In this document: positions 21,699 to 32,379 of the stretch, piece after piece
How the letters are laid out: the number at the start of each line of letters is the position of its first letter
Position numbering within the stretch: position 1 is the first letter of the stretch
Position numbers and translations under genes: made by a program
Notes under the pieces: model-generated
The model's input: the letters and a program-made list of their open reading frames with translations, nothing else
Database searches by the model: none
Told to the model about the DNA's origin: nothing
NCBI GenBank assembly: GCA_020186115.1
Contig: WSYJ01000075.1
Span: 434,001-498,000 of the forward strand
Source: Histomonas meleagridis
Taxonomy: Eukaryota > Parabasalia > Tritrichomonadida > Dientamoebidae
DNA length: 64,000 nt
Direction of reading: 5' to 3'

Positions 21699-23945
21699 TT
21701 AAATGTGTGTAACAAATGCTTGTTCATTAAAATCATTTGCAAATGGGTCTTCTTCAATATCTTTAAATGATAATCCAGAATAATTATTGATTTCCCTCGT
21801 TTCATTTGAGTTTCCAATGTCAATATCAATTTCATCATCTTGATCATTTTCATCTTCATAATTAATTTTTTGATTTCGTCGGATAATAATAATAATCGTA
21901 ACAATTATCACAGCAAAAACAATTATTCCAATGACAATTCCGATGATTAAAAATATATTCGTATCTTTCCCTGTTTCATTTTGTTTATCGTCATTACCAT
22001 CATAAACATTCATAAAATAAAAATCGAAATAATATGAAATATAAGTTGAATACATTATAACTGTATAATCATAATAAATAATTTCAGTGATAACATATGT
22101 ATAATCATTGGAAAATTGTGTGAAAATCATTGAGATTGAACTATATATATTATTAATTGAAATTGTATTTATCAATGTTAAAGAATTTGTTAAAGTATTT
22201 GATAATGTAATTCCATATGAATATGAATGTTTTTGTGTCTCCATTTCTGTTGATATTAAAGGTGATTGTGAAAATGTTGGATGTGGTGATTGAGATAATG
22301 ATGGAGTTTTCGAAACAGATGCTGATGCTGATGGTGATGGAGATCGTGAAGGTGATCTTGTCGGCGATTCTGTTGGTGAACGTGATGGTGAAGGTGATTC
22401 TGTTGGTGATCGTGATGGTGATTTTGAAGGAGTTGCATCTGGAATTGGAATAGTTATATTTGCAATGTCACCAATATTTCCAGCTCCATCAACTGCTGCA
22501 ACAAAGACATTCATTCCACTGGTAATTTGTTGTGAATTTAAAGAAATGTAATTGTCTTTTGTTGAATTTGTTAAATCATCAACAGTAACACTTTGATTAT
22601 TTGTAACTATGTAAATATAACGATCAACTCCTGTCGTAACATCAACTTCAACTGGCTCAGATTCTGCATAAACATCATCATTAGATTTTAAAAGCGCTTG
22701 AACTTTGAATCTGTATTTCGATCCTTTATCAATACCATTAATATTAACTCTATATGATTTTTCATCATATTTAAGATTGACTGTTGGTGATTCATAATCT
22801 TGTGATGAATGATCTTCTGCAAATGTTTCATAAGTCCTTTGATTTAAATAATAAATAGTATTCGCAAAAATTTTCCTTTCTTCGATTGTCGATTCACAAT
22901 TACTATGACCTGTTTGAATCATTGCTGTGTTATCTTTCGTTGTAAGATAGAAATTATGTTGAAGACCTGAACTATCTGCTTGTGTATTTGTATTAGTTCC
23001 TAATGTCATCCAAACATCACCTGTAGTTGCTTGATAATTTGTATGTGTCGTTGGAATTGTGAGAACAGTTCCGACATCGCCGATTTGATATGGATAATTT
23101 GTTAATAAACCTTTGCGAACGACTGTAATAGTTTGTTGTGAGATAAATTGATATTGAATATTTACACCATTATAAGAGTTATCACTTTGTTGAGATTTAA
23201 TTCCAAAAAGATCTCTGATTGAAAGTAAACTTGTTGCAACACCATTAATATATAAGTTATATGCGATGGAATCATGTCCTGCCAAAAATCCATACCCTTT
23301 GTTGATGTATCTTGTAACTGCACCTTCAGCTGTTTCTGTTGTAATTCCATAACCTGTACTGGCATCCCATGTTCCAAAAACAATAACACTATAGTTGTAG
23401 AGAAATTCGTCATCATTTGCTCTTTCTTCAAATTCATTAATTGAAATTGGTGTGACATAAATCAGTTGTTCACCTGTAGTAGTATCAATACCATAAGGTT
23501 CGAAGGTGGTTCTCGAACCATCGCTATCTATCATGATACCTCCTTCCATCCAAATCTTTAATGAGGCTGATTTTGGGAGTGTATGCCACACATCAGATCC
23601 TTCTTCATCTTTATATTGAAAATTAACATCATAAGTGTTATAACTCCCAGCCCATGAGGAGCTCTGTCCTTTATTTCCATCAGTTTGACTCGGATAGATG
23701 TTTAAAACATTAACACGTGTACCTGATTTATACGTACTGATTTGTTTCCAGGTAGTATCATAATCACCAGTATCTGTGTCATAACTTTGTTGGAAAACTT
23801 TATAATATATTTCTTGATTTTCAATTTTTGACCAATTTAAATATGCGCCACCTTTACCAGATGCATATGAAGTATTAACCTGAACATTTAAGCTTATGGT
23901 TTGGCTTGATTGACAATGAGCTAAGATGAACGACAAAACGAACAT
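21699..23945 (-). CDS. type I membrane surface protein with Ser/Pro-rich stalk
   Basis: 748 residues. An N-terminal signal peptide (MFVLSFILAHCQ) leads into a large beta-rich ectodomain with fibronectin-like stretches (GKGGAYLNWSKIENQEIYYKV; KYRFKVQALLKSNDDVYAES). Residues about 505-565 are a low-complexity stalk of S-P-[S/T]-[R/E/P] units. A strong transmembrane helix (IFLIIGIVIGIIVFAVIIVT) is followed by RR and an acidic cytoplasmic tail (DENDQDDEIDIDIG). This layout resembles trichomonad surface proteins with O-glycosylatable stalks, so a role in adhesion or surface coat is plausible but inferred. The ectodomain family is not identified. The DNA of the stalk is imperfectly repetitive. Confidence 0.8.
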   Translation of the reverse strand: MFVLSFILAHCQSSQTISLNVQVNTSYASGKGGAYLNWSKIENQEIYYKVFQQSYDTDTGDYDTTWKQISTYKSGTRVNVLNIYPSQTDGNKGQSSSWAGSYNTYDVNFQYKDEEGSDVWHTLPKSASLKIWMEGGIMIDSDGSRTTFEPYGIDTTTGEQLIYVTPISINEFEERANDDEFLYNYSVIVFGTWDASTGYGITTETAEGAVTRYINKGYGFLAGHDSIAYNLYINGVATSLLSIRDLFGIKSQQSDNSYNGVNIQYQFISQQTITVVRKGLLTNYPYQIGDVGTVLTIPTTHTNYQATTGDVWMTLGTNTNTQADSSGLQHNFYLTTKDNTAMIQTGHSNCESTIEERKIFANTIYYLNQRTYETFAEDHSSQDYESPTVNLKYDEKSYRVNINGIDKGSKYRFKVQALLKSNDDVYAESEPVEVDVTTGVDRYIYIVTNNQSVTVDDLTNSTKDNYISLNSQQITSGMNVFVAAVDGAGNIGDIANITIPIPDATPSKSPSRSPTESPSPSRSPTESPTRSPSRSPSPSASASVSKTPSLSQSPHPTFSQSPLISTEMETQKHSYSYGITLSNTLTNSLTLINTISINNIYSSISMIFTQFSNDYTYVITEIIYYDYTVIMYSTYISYYFDFYFMNVYDGNDDKQNETGKDTNIFLIIGIVIGIIVFAVIIVTIIIIIRRNQKINYEDENDQDDEIDIDIGNSNETREINNYSGLSFKDIEEDPFANDFNEQAFVTHI
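22270..22440 (-). repeat. imperfect short repeat encoding the Ser/Pro stalk
   Basis: GGTGATYSTGATGG-type units recur irregularly and encode SPSRSPTE-like residues in the surface-protein stalk. Such tracts readily expand or contract by slippage. Confidence 0.6.
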
Positions 23946-24262
23946 TTTTAGATAGGATTTTGGTTCATGAACACAATTGTAAAAGTTATTTCGTCGAATT
24001 CAGAGGTTTTCCCACAAATTGACTCAAAACAGCTTTTTGAAATAAACGTTACTTCTTGTAACATTTAAATGTTTCTTGAAAAATTGTGCGCGCTTATATC
24101 AAATTTAAAATGACTCAGCATAAAATTTCGAAGGCCTTCATTCACTATGCTATATTTTTGGAATATACAAAGGGATTGATTTCTTGTGACTTCGAAATCG
24201 AAGCAGGGATGGTTTTTGCCCTGCTCCCATAGTAGCGGTTATCAACAATTCAATTTCAAAGC

Positions 24263-24276
24263 AACGGTTAACCGTT
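24263..24276. promoter_or_regulatory. palindromic M3/Myb-like site
   Basis: AACGGTTAACCGTT is a perfect 14-nt palindrome holding two overlapping RCGGTTW-type motifs, one per strand. This motif recurs just upstream of many genes in the window and resembles the trichomonad M3 core promoter element. It lies 32 bp before an ATG that is preceded by TTTCAATTT. Confidence 0.4.
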
Positions 24277-24307
24277 TTCAAAGTCGATAATGTTTCAATT
24301 TATTTGA

Positions 24308-24496
24308 ATGTACCGGTTCAAAGACGCTGACTTGGCAACGTTACAGGTTCGAACGTTAAGTCCAAACAACCCGAACTTTTGCACAAATGTAGATCGGGTA
24401 AAAAAGGTTAAGTTAATTGCAAAAAATCAGCAGTGCCTTCGAATAAAAATAAGTGACAAGTGGCATAAAAGAAAACCTGTAAAAAAAATAAATTAA
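24308..24496 (+). CDS. possible small basic protein
   Basis: 62 residues, MYRFKDADLATLQVRTLSPN, with a Lys-rich C terminus (KWHKRKPVKKIN). No domain. The support is positional: the M3-like palindrome about 30 bp upstream and TTTCAATTTATTTGA directly before the ATG. Length alone is not convincing, so this is tentative. Confidence 0.25.
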   Translation: MYRFKDADLATLQVRTLSPNNPNFCTNVDRVKKVKLIAKNQQCLRIKISDKWHKRKPVKKIN

Positions 24497-25105
24497 GATC
24501 AAAATCAACTCGATCAGTACTGGTTTTTTACCAATCGAGAAAACACATAAAAGAAACCTGATTTAATCCGTGTAACGATATTGTTTCAGTTTAGGCCATT
24601 ATAGTTGTTGAATCAACTTTTTTGTTCTATTTAATTTCCATTTTTTTTCATCTTCCCCTTCTTCTCCTTTTAAAGCACAAAACATGCGAAAGATATTGGA
24701 AATAACTAAAACATTAAATAAGAAAAAGAAATCCAAAATGTATTTAAGAAAGTCTGTTTGAATTTTGATCTAAAACCGTAAATCTTGAGAGACCGTTAAT
24801 GGAATGAAGAACATTGTTATCTCAAAATTGTCCATCAGATTTTTCTTGAGCCTTTGCACAGCTCATATATTGCTTAATTTATGCATATATAACCCAAAAA
24901 AGTGTAAGTTCTGTTGGTTTTTGAAGTGTCACATCCTTTGTTAATAAGAAAAATTGAAATGAAAGTTTGATTGATGGGACAATTCTTAGCTGTAAACGAT
25001 TACATTTTGAATGTTTGCACAAATTTTATTGAAATATTTCAATATAAACAACTTTTGAACTTTTGATTTTGTAAAGCATTTAAATATCGAACCACTCATT
25101 CAATC

Positions 25106-26119
25106 ATGTTGTTGTTTTCCTTCCTTTGGTGCGGCATACTAAACAAATGTCCTACGTGTGATCCAGGTGAATACTGTTCATCCACATCATCAACTTGCAT
25201 AAAATGCCCTCCTGGTACTGCTACTTCTACTTCTGGATCATCTTCATGTAATCGATGCAACAAAGGATATTACAATGAAGATTATGGAGCCACGAGATGT
25301 AAAGCATGCCCAGCAGGTTACTACAATGATGAATATGGTTCCACTTCATCATCAGCATGTCGAATATGTGAGCCAGGAACTGCAAGCTCATCAGCGGGAT
25401 CTGCATCATGCAGTAGATGTAACAAAGGATATTACAATGAAGAATATGGATCTACAAAATGCATAGCATGTCCAGCAGGTTATTATAACGATGAATACGG
25501 GTCTAATTCTTCATCAGCATGTCGAATATGTGGACCAGGAACCGCGAGCTCATCAGCGGGATCAGCCTATTGCAGTCGGTGTAATGTTGGTTATTACAAT
25601 GAAGAATATGGATCTACAAAATGCATAGCATGTCCAGCAGGTTACTACAATGATGAATATGGTTCCACTTCATCATCAGCATGTCGAATATGTGGACCAG
25701 GAACCGCGAGCTCATCAGCGGGATCAGCATATTGCAGCCAATGCAACAAAGGATTTTATAACGATAAATACGGATCTACAAAATGCACTGCATGTCCAGC
25801 AGGTTACTACAACGATGAATACGGGTCTAATTCTTCATCGGCATGTCGAATATGTGGACCAGGAACCGCGAGCTCATCAGCGGGATCAGCATATTGCAGT
25901 CAATGCAACAGGGGATTTTATAACGATAAATACGGATCTACAAAGTGCACAGCATGTCCAGCAGGTTATTACAACGATGAATACGGGTCCACTTCATCAT
26001 CGGCATGCAAAAGATGCCCCAGTGGAACCATTAGCTATAGCTCTGGGTCAAGTTCATGCGCGAAATGCAAAGAGGGATATCACCCGAATTCTTCTCAAAC
26101 TGAATGTGTTAAAAACTAA
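25106..26119 (+). CDS. secreted Cys-rich repeat protein (GCC2/GCC3-like)
   Basis: 337 residues. A short signal peptide (MLLFSFLWCGILNK) is followed entirely by Cys-rich units of the ephrin-receptor-like GCC2/GCC3 type (CPAGYYNDEYGS, CGPGTASSSAGSAYC). The 54-residue double unit is repeated about four and a half times with little change. No transmembrane segment or anchor is visible at the C terminus, so it is probably secreted or held by partners; tail truncation relative to longer family members is possible. TCATTCAATC just before the ATG is a good Inr. Its neighbour is a stalked surface protein, suggesting a surface-gene neighbourhood. Confidence 0.75.
   Translation: MLLFSFLWCGILNKCPTCDPGEYCSSTSSTCIKCPPGTATSTSGSSSCNRCNKGYYNEDYGATRCKACPAGYYNDEYGSTSSSACRICEPGTASSSAGSASCSRCNKGYYNEEYGSTKCIACPAGYYNDEYGSNSSSACRICGPGTASSSAGSAYCSRCNVGYYNEEYGSTKCIACPAGYYNDEYGSTSSSACRICGPGTASSSAGSAYCSQCNKGFYNDKYGSTKCTACPAGYYNDEYGSNSSSACRICGPGTASSSAGSAYCSQCNRGFYNDKYGSTKCTACPAGYYNDEYGSTSSSACKRCPSGTISYSSGSSSCAKCKEGYHPNSSQTECVKN
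25304..26020 (+). repeat. 162-bp coding tandem repeat, about 4.4 copies
   Basis: Units start near 25304, 25466, 25628, 25790 and 25952, marked by GCATGYCCAGCAGGTTAYTA. Exact 162-bp spacing keeps the frame (54 codons). Copies are nearly identical at the nucleotide level, including synonymous sites, which indicates recent expansion or homogenisation. Confidence 0.85.
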
Positions 26120-26647
26120 AGTTCGCACATTGAAAACTTTATATAAAAGTAATTTGAGTTTTCATTAGAATTATAAATGTTGCTAAAAAATATTTTAATT
26201 ATTACCGAATTATCGTAACCATGAAACAGGTTTTGGATTTTGGATGAAATAATTTGGTATATGGTCTTGAAGAGTGGTTCTTCATCTAAGAATTCAAATG
26301 TAATTAATGATAAAACCCAAATTTGCTTAAATTAAAATATGTATTTTTAATAACTGTTTGGTATATTGGTTTGTACTCTGCATTCTAATTTTTACTTTAA
26401 GAAGATTTGTGTTAAATGTTTTTCAAAAAAAAAAAAAAAAAAAAGACAAACTGAACATTTAATAAAATACATATGACTTCAACCATAATGATAATGATTC
26501 TTTTGAATTCTATTATCATACAAACAGTATATTAAAGTAATTTTATATTAAGCAAATAAAATATTGGTTTTTAGTAAACTATTTCATGGTTAATTTATTT
26601 CTAAGAAATTCATCATAACATTTAAATTTTTATGATTATTTTTCATA
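26120..26647. other. intergenic region with A20 tract
   Basis: AT-rich spacer. It contains an uninterrupted run of 20 A at 26425-26444. TCATA at 26643-26647 abuts the next ATG and is a probable Inr. No other feature. Confidence 0.6.
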
Positions 26648-27013
26648 ATGAATGCAACAAAAAACCCTTTACAAAGTAATCCAGAAATATCTCAAATGGA
26701 TTCAGTTGATCAATTCCAAAGAAGATTAAGTCGTTTTTCAATAACATGTATAACTCATAAAGAAAACAGGAAAAATAGATTTATAATTCATAAATCTGTA
26801 AGAAAAACGAGTACATTTGTTAAAAGTCCTTCTTTTGAAGTACATGTTGAGCTATTAGCTAATCAAAGAAATAATATAATAAAACGGTCAAATAAAGAAC
26901 AAATTAAAACCATACTAACATCAGAAGATTCACTTTGGACGTCAGATGATGCGAGCGAAATAAATACATATCAAACTCAAATATCAGAAGTTGATGATTT
27001 AATTGTTTTTTAA
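26648..27013 (+). CDS. small hypothetical protein
   Basis: 121 residues beginning MNATKNPLQSNPEISQMDSV. Basic in the middle (RRLSRFSITCITHKENRKNR, then KSVRKTSTF) and acidic at the end. RRLSRFS is a typical basophilic kinase site. No domain recognised. TCATA lies immediately before the ATG. Function unknown. Confidence 0.55.
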   Translation: MNATKNPLQSNPEISQMDSVDQFQRRLSRFSITCITHKENRKNRFIIHKSVRKTSTFVKSPSFEVHVELLANQRNNIIKRSNKEQIKTILTSEDSLWTSDDASEINTYQTQISEVDDLIVF

Positions 27014-27469
27014 TGTTATATAAATAAAATATATGAAAACAAATTAATTTTGAATAATTTATTTATGAAGTAATGTCATAAAAATTTAAAAACAACATGC
27101 ATTTTAATTGTTACAAAATTGTTATTGGAAAATCTGTGAAGATGTTATCTCATGTATCAATTATTTTTTCGAAATTATATCATTGAGGTCTTTCCTTCTA
27201 TCCTTTAGTTCAATTGTTCAAAATGAAATAGATTTAAATAATTTGATCACAACCAAAAGTATTTCATTTGGATGTCATAGTGTATTGTGCATAAATGGAA
27301 ATGTGTTTCACCAAAAGCAGTCATCTTAGCAATAATTTGTTCATAAATGATTTTAATAACATAAATGTTATGAATTTTTTTTCTGTTCCATTATTTATCA
27401 ACAAGGAAAATAATTGCATTTTTTAGTAAAATATGATGACATTTCGAACTTCATTTCATTTTTTTTTTT
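27014..27469. other. intergenic region, nothing recognised
   Basis: AT-rich gap between the 26.6 kb gene and the convergent ankyrin pseudogene. Short ORFs only, without ATG starts. Confidence 0.5.
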
Positions 27470-29537
27470 TCATGTTTTAAATCTTTTTCTTTCTTTATCA
27501 TAGGAGTTCATTTCATATAAAACAAATAAATTTCTTTTACATTAACATCAATTTTCTTATGTTCGGGTAATAATTTGACAATTTCTGCGTTACCATTTGA
27601 AAATGCAATCATAAGTGCTGTATTAAATATTATTTTGAAATAAGAAAATATTAAAATAAATTTTGTTTCAGGCACTAACATCCAATTCTTTATGTTCAAT
27701 AAGTAATTTAACTATTTTCGTGTAACCTTTTTCAGATGCTTTCTTAAGTGCTGTTTCAAATATTTAATATAATTTCCAAATATTATTTTGAAACATCCCA
27801 AAATTATTAAAATAAATTTCAAATAAAATAAATAAATATTTTGTGCATTAATATCAATTCCTTCTTGTTCAAGAAGTAATTTAACTATTTTTGGATAACC
27901 ACTTTCAGATGCTAAAATAAGTGCTGTATAAAATATTCAAAATAATTTTCAAATTTTATCATAAAATATAATAATATTAAATTAAATTTCAGGATAAATT
28001 TAATAACATCTTTAACATTAAGATCAATTTCTTCATGTTCAAGAAGTAATTTAACTATTTTTGTACAACAACTTTCAGATGCCAACATAAGTACTGACCT
28101 AAATACATTAAATAATTTCCAAATATTATTTTGAAATATAAAATTATTAAGATTTATTACAAATAAAGAAAATCAATTCCTTCAGCATTAACATCAATTC
28201 CTTCTTGTTCAAGAAGTAATTTAACAATTTCTATTCTGTCATTTAAAGATGCATTCATAAGTGCTGTATATAATAATTTAAATAATTTCCAAATATCCTT
28301 TTGAAATATAAAATTATTAAAATAAATTCTAAATAAAACAAATAAATATCTTTAGCATTAATATCAAATGTTTTTTGTTCTAAAAAATATTTCACAAGTT
28401 CAATATTTCCAGATCCTGAAGAGAAAACAAGAATATTTTTTGGAGTTTTTCTAGATTTAAGAAAATATTTGACAAGAAAAATATTTCCATATTTTGCTGA
28501 TTCATTGATAATATATTTATTAATTTTCATTCCTTCTTTTTCTAAAAATGAAAAAAATTCTTAATTATGATATTCAATACATTTTGCTCCAATTTCATCT
28601 ATAGAAATATTTTCTAATCTTTTATACAAAATATATATTTAAAGATATCATTTTTGCGAAATTCAATTGCTATTTTAAATGCCCCATAAAATGGTGAATT
28701 ATTTTCTTTACATAAATCAATGATTTCAAGATTTCCACTTGCAATAGCATATTCACCTGCATATTTCACATCTGCACCTTTTGTCAGCAAATATTTAAAA
28801 CATTTAACAGATCCAAAAAATGTTGCATATTTAATTAATGTAACAAACCATTGATTAATTAAATCACATCTTTCATAAGGTGATTGTTCAACCAATTGAT
28901 TAAAATCAAAATCATTTTGTGATGATATTTCTTGGAGTTTTTCTATATCATCATTTCGAATTATTGTTGCAATTTCACTTGGATTATGTCCTTCTTTAAT
29001 TAATTGTTTATGAAGTTCAAAATTATTCTTTGATAGTTCTTCATAATGCTTTCTTAAATATTGATAATGAAATTCATAACTTAGGACTTCTCTTATATTC
29101 TCTTTTGACATATATTGCAAAAAATATGGATTTTTTGAATTTTGAACAATTTTTTGATCAAGTAAGTTCTTATCAATCATTGTCTGAAGAACATAACATG
29201 ACTCTTGCGTATCTTCATTAAGAAGAAAATTCACATATTTATCAAAAAGATTAATTTCTTTTTGAAATTTCTCTTCTAATTTTTTAAATTCATTGAGGAA
29301 ATTCAAATATAAATCAATATCATCTAATCGTAGTTTTATAATTCCATGCATAATCTGGATGATAATCGTACAAAAAGAATTCGGATAAATATCATCAAAT
29401 TTTTCAATGATTGATTTTGCAGCTTGCATAATATTTTCTTTGTTTAAATTAAGGAATGAATGTTCGATCGATTGCAATGTTACAAATTCATACATATTTT
29501 GTTTACATTCTTTTTCATTGGGATTGGGTTCCATCAT
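27470..29537 (-). pseudogene. decayed ankyrin-repeat gene, paralogue of the 41.6 kb gene
   Basis: From ATG 29537 the N-terminal region (about 300 residues, containing HNPSEIATIIRNDDIEKLQE and LLTKGADVKYAGEYAIASGN) closely matches the 41.6 kb gene. After FKYIF a one-nucleotide shift (near 28620) and an in-frame TAA (near 28562) interrupt the region that is intact in the paralogue. Ankyrin repeats follow, each separated by the same 17-nt-element groups. One further TGA (27668-27670) lies in a late repeat. With the elements removed, the tail reads VNVKE-EMNSYDKERKRF to a stop at 27470. Lesions independent of the 17-nt elements make this a probable pseudogene. Confidence 0.65.
27515..28347 (-). 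other. nineteen 17-nt intervening elements (ankyrin pseudogene)
   Basis: Groups on the minus strand: 28331-28347, 28311-28327, 28291-28307, 28271-28287; 28161-28177, 28141-28157, 28121-28137, 28101-28117; 27991-28007, 27971-27987, 27951-27967, 27931-27947; 27821-27837, 27801-27817, 27778-27794, 27758-27774; 27645-27661, 27625-27641; 27515-27531. Retained codons give loops RYGY, VYGR, EYEY, EWDGE. In the third group the conserved Gly codon has become GAA. Several elements are identical to those at 43 kb (ATTTATTTTAATAATTT, ATTTCAAAATAATATTT). Confidence 0.6.
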
Positions 29538-29667
29538 TGTGGGGGAAACGATACAACAAATTGAATATTTTATTTAATAAAAATTCATTTCAATTTGTTT
29601 ATTTTAATGAAAATCGAACATTAAGAATAAATTCTGAAAATGATTTTTCAAATGATTATGAAAATTA

Positions 29668-30294
29668 TAAAATTCAGTACAACATTTAATCATTGAAGGA
29701 AGTGATACAATTCCAAGTTCAGCTTTTGTAAATTGGAATTCATTATCCACAGTTAAAATTGGTATATTAGTTTATACAATTGAACAAGATGTATTTTCAG
29801 CATGTAATAAATTGGAAAATGTCATATTAGGCGAAGATTTAACAACGATTGGAAGTTATACATTTCAAAGCTGTATTAATATAAAAAACATTACAATTCC
29901 AAAATTAGTTACATCAATAGCAATAAATCCATTTTTATATTGTTCAAAACTTCGATTTATTTATGTTTCCAATGAAATTTTACATTTTTCAAATTATGAA
30001 AATGATGGAATTTTATATGATAAAAATATTGAAAAATTATTTATTTATCCAATAGGAAATATAATAAATTCATTTACAATACCAAATTCAGTTATATCAA
30101 TTTGTGAAAAAGTATTTGAATTATGCAATAATATAAAAACGATTATTCTTGGCGAAAATGCTGAAACTATTGGAAGTTATGCATTTTATTCATGTAAAAA
30201 TTTAGAAACGATTATTTATTGGCTAAAATGTAAAAACGTTTATCTTTCGATTCTCTTTTCGTTAATGAATGACTATCACTATAACAGTCTCTAA
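29668..30294 (+). pseudogene. truncated BspA-like leucine-rich-repeat gene
   Basis: One frame, open without an ATG start from just after a TAA near 29665, encodes BspA/LRR_5-type repeats: CNKLENVILGEDLTTIGSYTFQSC, FTIPNSVISICEKVFELC, IILGENAETIGSYAFYSC. The family usually has many more repeats, a start Met and, in some members, a C-terminal membrane anchor; all are missing. After CKNLETIIYW the sequence stops resembling LRR and runs to TAA at the border of the next pseudogene. It is a fragment, probably left by recombination. Confidence 0.7.
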
Positions 30295-31882
30295 AGTATG
30301 TCGCCATCAATAAATCGAGCTCCATATGAAAGGTTTCGTGCTAATTCATCTTCATATCGTAACTTCGCATAATATGGTATACATGCATCACATGGACAAT
30401 AACAATCAACCATTTGACTTGGGTTTGATAAGTTTTGGACACTCCATGCAGTAAGTAATTCACCTTCAGAGTTCACGAAGAGATCATTAGGATATGTTTC
30501 TTTAATCCAACGATCATTCCATGATATCCAACCTTTTTCGTAATATTCATATATACTTGTATCTTGATATATATCATATGTACTAATTAAGATATCACTT
30601 AAGTTGTTTTCGGGATAATCAATGTATTCTTTTCCTGATCCCATAGCATTTACTATACTTTGGATACCTAAACTTTTCATTTCCTTAAATAAGTCAATAC
30701 GTGATGTTTTCCAAGAGCCCATTACATACGTAAGAGCTCCTCCAACAAGTTTATCAATGTTTGTGTTCCGTTTAACTTTCTCTGTAAAGGTTACTAAAAG
30801 ACCTTTTTCTTGTGCTATCTTTCGATAACGTTTGGCTATAGTAACATGATTACCAGAGAAAAACAAAACACGCATTTTCCGTTGATATGAAAAACGTCCT
30901 TTTTCAAGTTCAAAATATGGACCGAGAGTATATAACCCATCAGATCCTACGGATACTATAGCATGTCCATCATATGGCGTATCAAAGACATACATTAATG
31001 ATGACTTACTATTAGTAACACCATATCATGGCATGGATAATTTGCCCATGGGATTAGAAAAGGATTTCTGATAACTACCGCTGGTGGTATATACTGTATC
31101 TCCATTAGGTATGTTAAGACCTTCATGATATGACGCTTTTGTATGTTAAAAACGCTTTCGGAAAAGATGGACCGCCATCTTAATTCATCATCTTTAAGAT
31201 CAAATGTGATGTTGTATGATGATAAGCCATCCATAAAATGAAACGTTTTGGAGTTAGCTGATTGTGTAAAGACTTCCATAACTGTCCAACTTCCACTTAT
31301 TCCATTATTAATCCATGTGCGATTTGACGTCTTGTCAAAAACTGTGGTACATAAGGTGCCTGCATCAATTTGAATATCGAGTTTGTCATTGGAAAATGTG
31401 ACATTTGATTCTGGAGCATCATAATGTTTGACAAATTCATACCATATGTTAGTGATTTTGCCTTCTGAAGGTTAGCCACCTGTAAATCTTATCGTGATAC
31501 GATGTGTTCGTGGTGGAAGATTAACAACGGTTTCAAGATTTTCTTGTTGACCTGTTTTAGTTGATGAAACAGTCCCAAGAGTCCAGGTCAGAGTTGTACC
31601 ATTTTCATCACCTGGAACAATTGTCGTCTTGACTATACCTGAAACCATATTAACTGTTGCACCAAATTTGTATTGATCACCACCTTTTACTTCAAGTGGC
31701 ATACCATAACCCATACCATATTCTGTAGCAGAGCCAGTATATTTGAATGTTAAGGAACCATCTTGTCCTTTGCTAAATGTAATATCACCTTGAGGCCAAG
31801 TATAGTAACTACCGTTGATGGGTACTCTTTCACAATTTACAATTAGAGCAAAAAATGGTAGAAGCAGCAGGGTTTTTTTCAA
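30291..31882 (-). pseudogene. broken secreted glycoside-hydrolase-like gene
   Basis: From ATG 31882 comes a signal peptide (MKKTLLLLPFFALIVNC) and a beta-rich domain, then an in-frame TAA at about 31472-31474 after RFTGG. The same frame continues PSEGKITNIWYEFVKHYDAP to about 31140, shifts frame near NTKASYHEG, meets a TGA (LSMP*YGV, near 31027) and continues as 234 residues ending DGDIL. The C-terminal half (MYVFDTPYDGHAIVSVGSDG; NAMGSGKEYID; ISWNDRWIKETYPND) looks like a TIM-barrel hydrolase of the large DUF5696-type or GH101-like group, but the assignment is uncertain. One shift and two stops, plus likely C-terminal truncation, make it a pseudogene. Confidence 0.6.
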
Positions 31883-32379
31883 TTATATCGTTTATTTTAA
31901 ACAAAAATATTTTTATCAAAAGTATGATATATTAACATGTTTTTACTTAGAGTTATATGAAAAAATGCATTTATTAAACATATGTGAATGCAGCTTGTCC
32001 TTAAGCCCACAAGAAAACTCTTGGGTTTAAGAAAAGTGGCATTTTTGGTGCACCCCAGAGAATATCACTTTTACGGTTATTTTTGACGGGATTTAACGGT
32101 CGATTTTCTGGTTCCCTTGTTTTGGGGGGATATAGTTCGTTTGCATTGTGTTAACATGTTCGAAGCTAGGAACGCCAACTAATGTCTTGGGGTTTTCAAT
32201 AATTATTGAAAATGTTTTTTATCTTTACAAACTTTGGCAAAACGATCACAAGGAAAACGGTCGTTGTGATATGCCGATAGGTTTAATACATACAAATATT
32301 TGAGCAAAAGCGTTTTCATTGAATTATGGTTGTAAACGGTTGTCAGTCAAAAAACAATAAGTCACATAGTTTAGTAAGC
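31883..32379. other. intergenic region, nothing recognised
   Basis: Spacer between two minus-strand loci. It contains several ACGGTT/AACGGTC motifs (near 32081, 32094, 32255, 32335) that could be promoter elements on either strand; no ORF. Confidence 0.5.

Larger units (their letters stand above)
23946..25105. other. 1.1 kb region upstream of two divergent surface genes
   Basis: Mostly AT-rich. It holds a hairpin at 24202-24225 (AGCAGGG pairing with CCCTGCT) and a 14-nt palindrome AACGGTTAACCGTT at 24263-24276. Nothing else beyond the doubtful small 24308 ORF listed separately. Confidence 0.5.

Noticed and set aside
25304-26020. CRISPR-like array
   Set aside because: The 162-bp repeats are in-frame protein-coding and have no unique spacers; the host is a eukaryote.
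25650-26168. 172-codon His-rich ORF
   Set aside because: It is a different-frame reading of the Cys-rich repeat gene.
27108-27329. 73-codon ORF
   Set aside because: It starts with TTG, lacks domain or promoter evidence and lies in AT-rich spacer.
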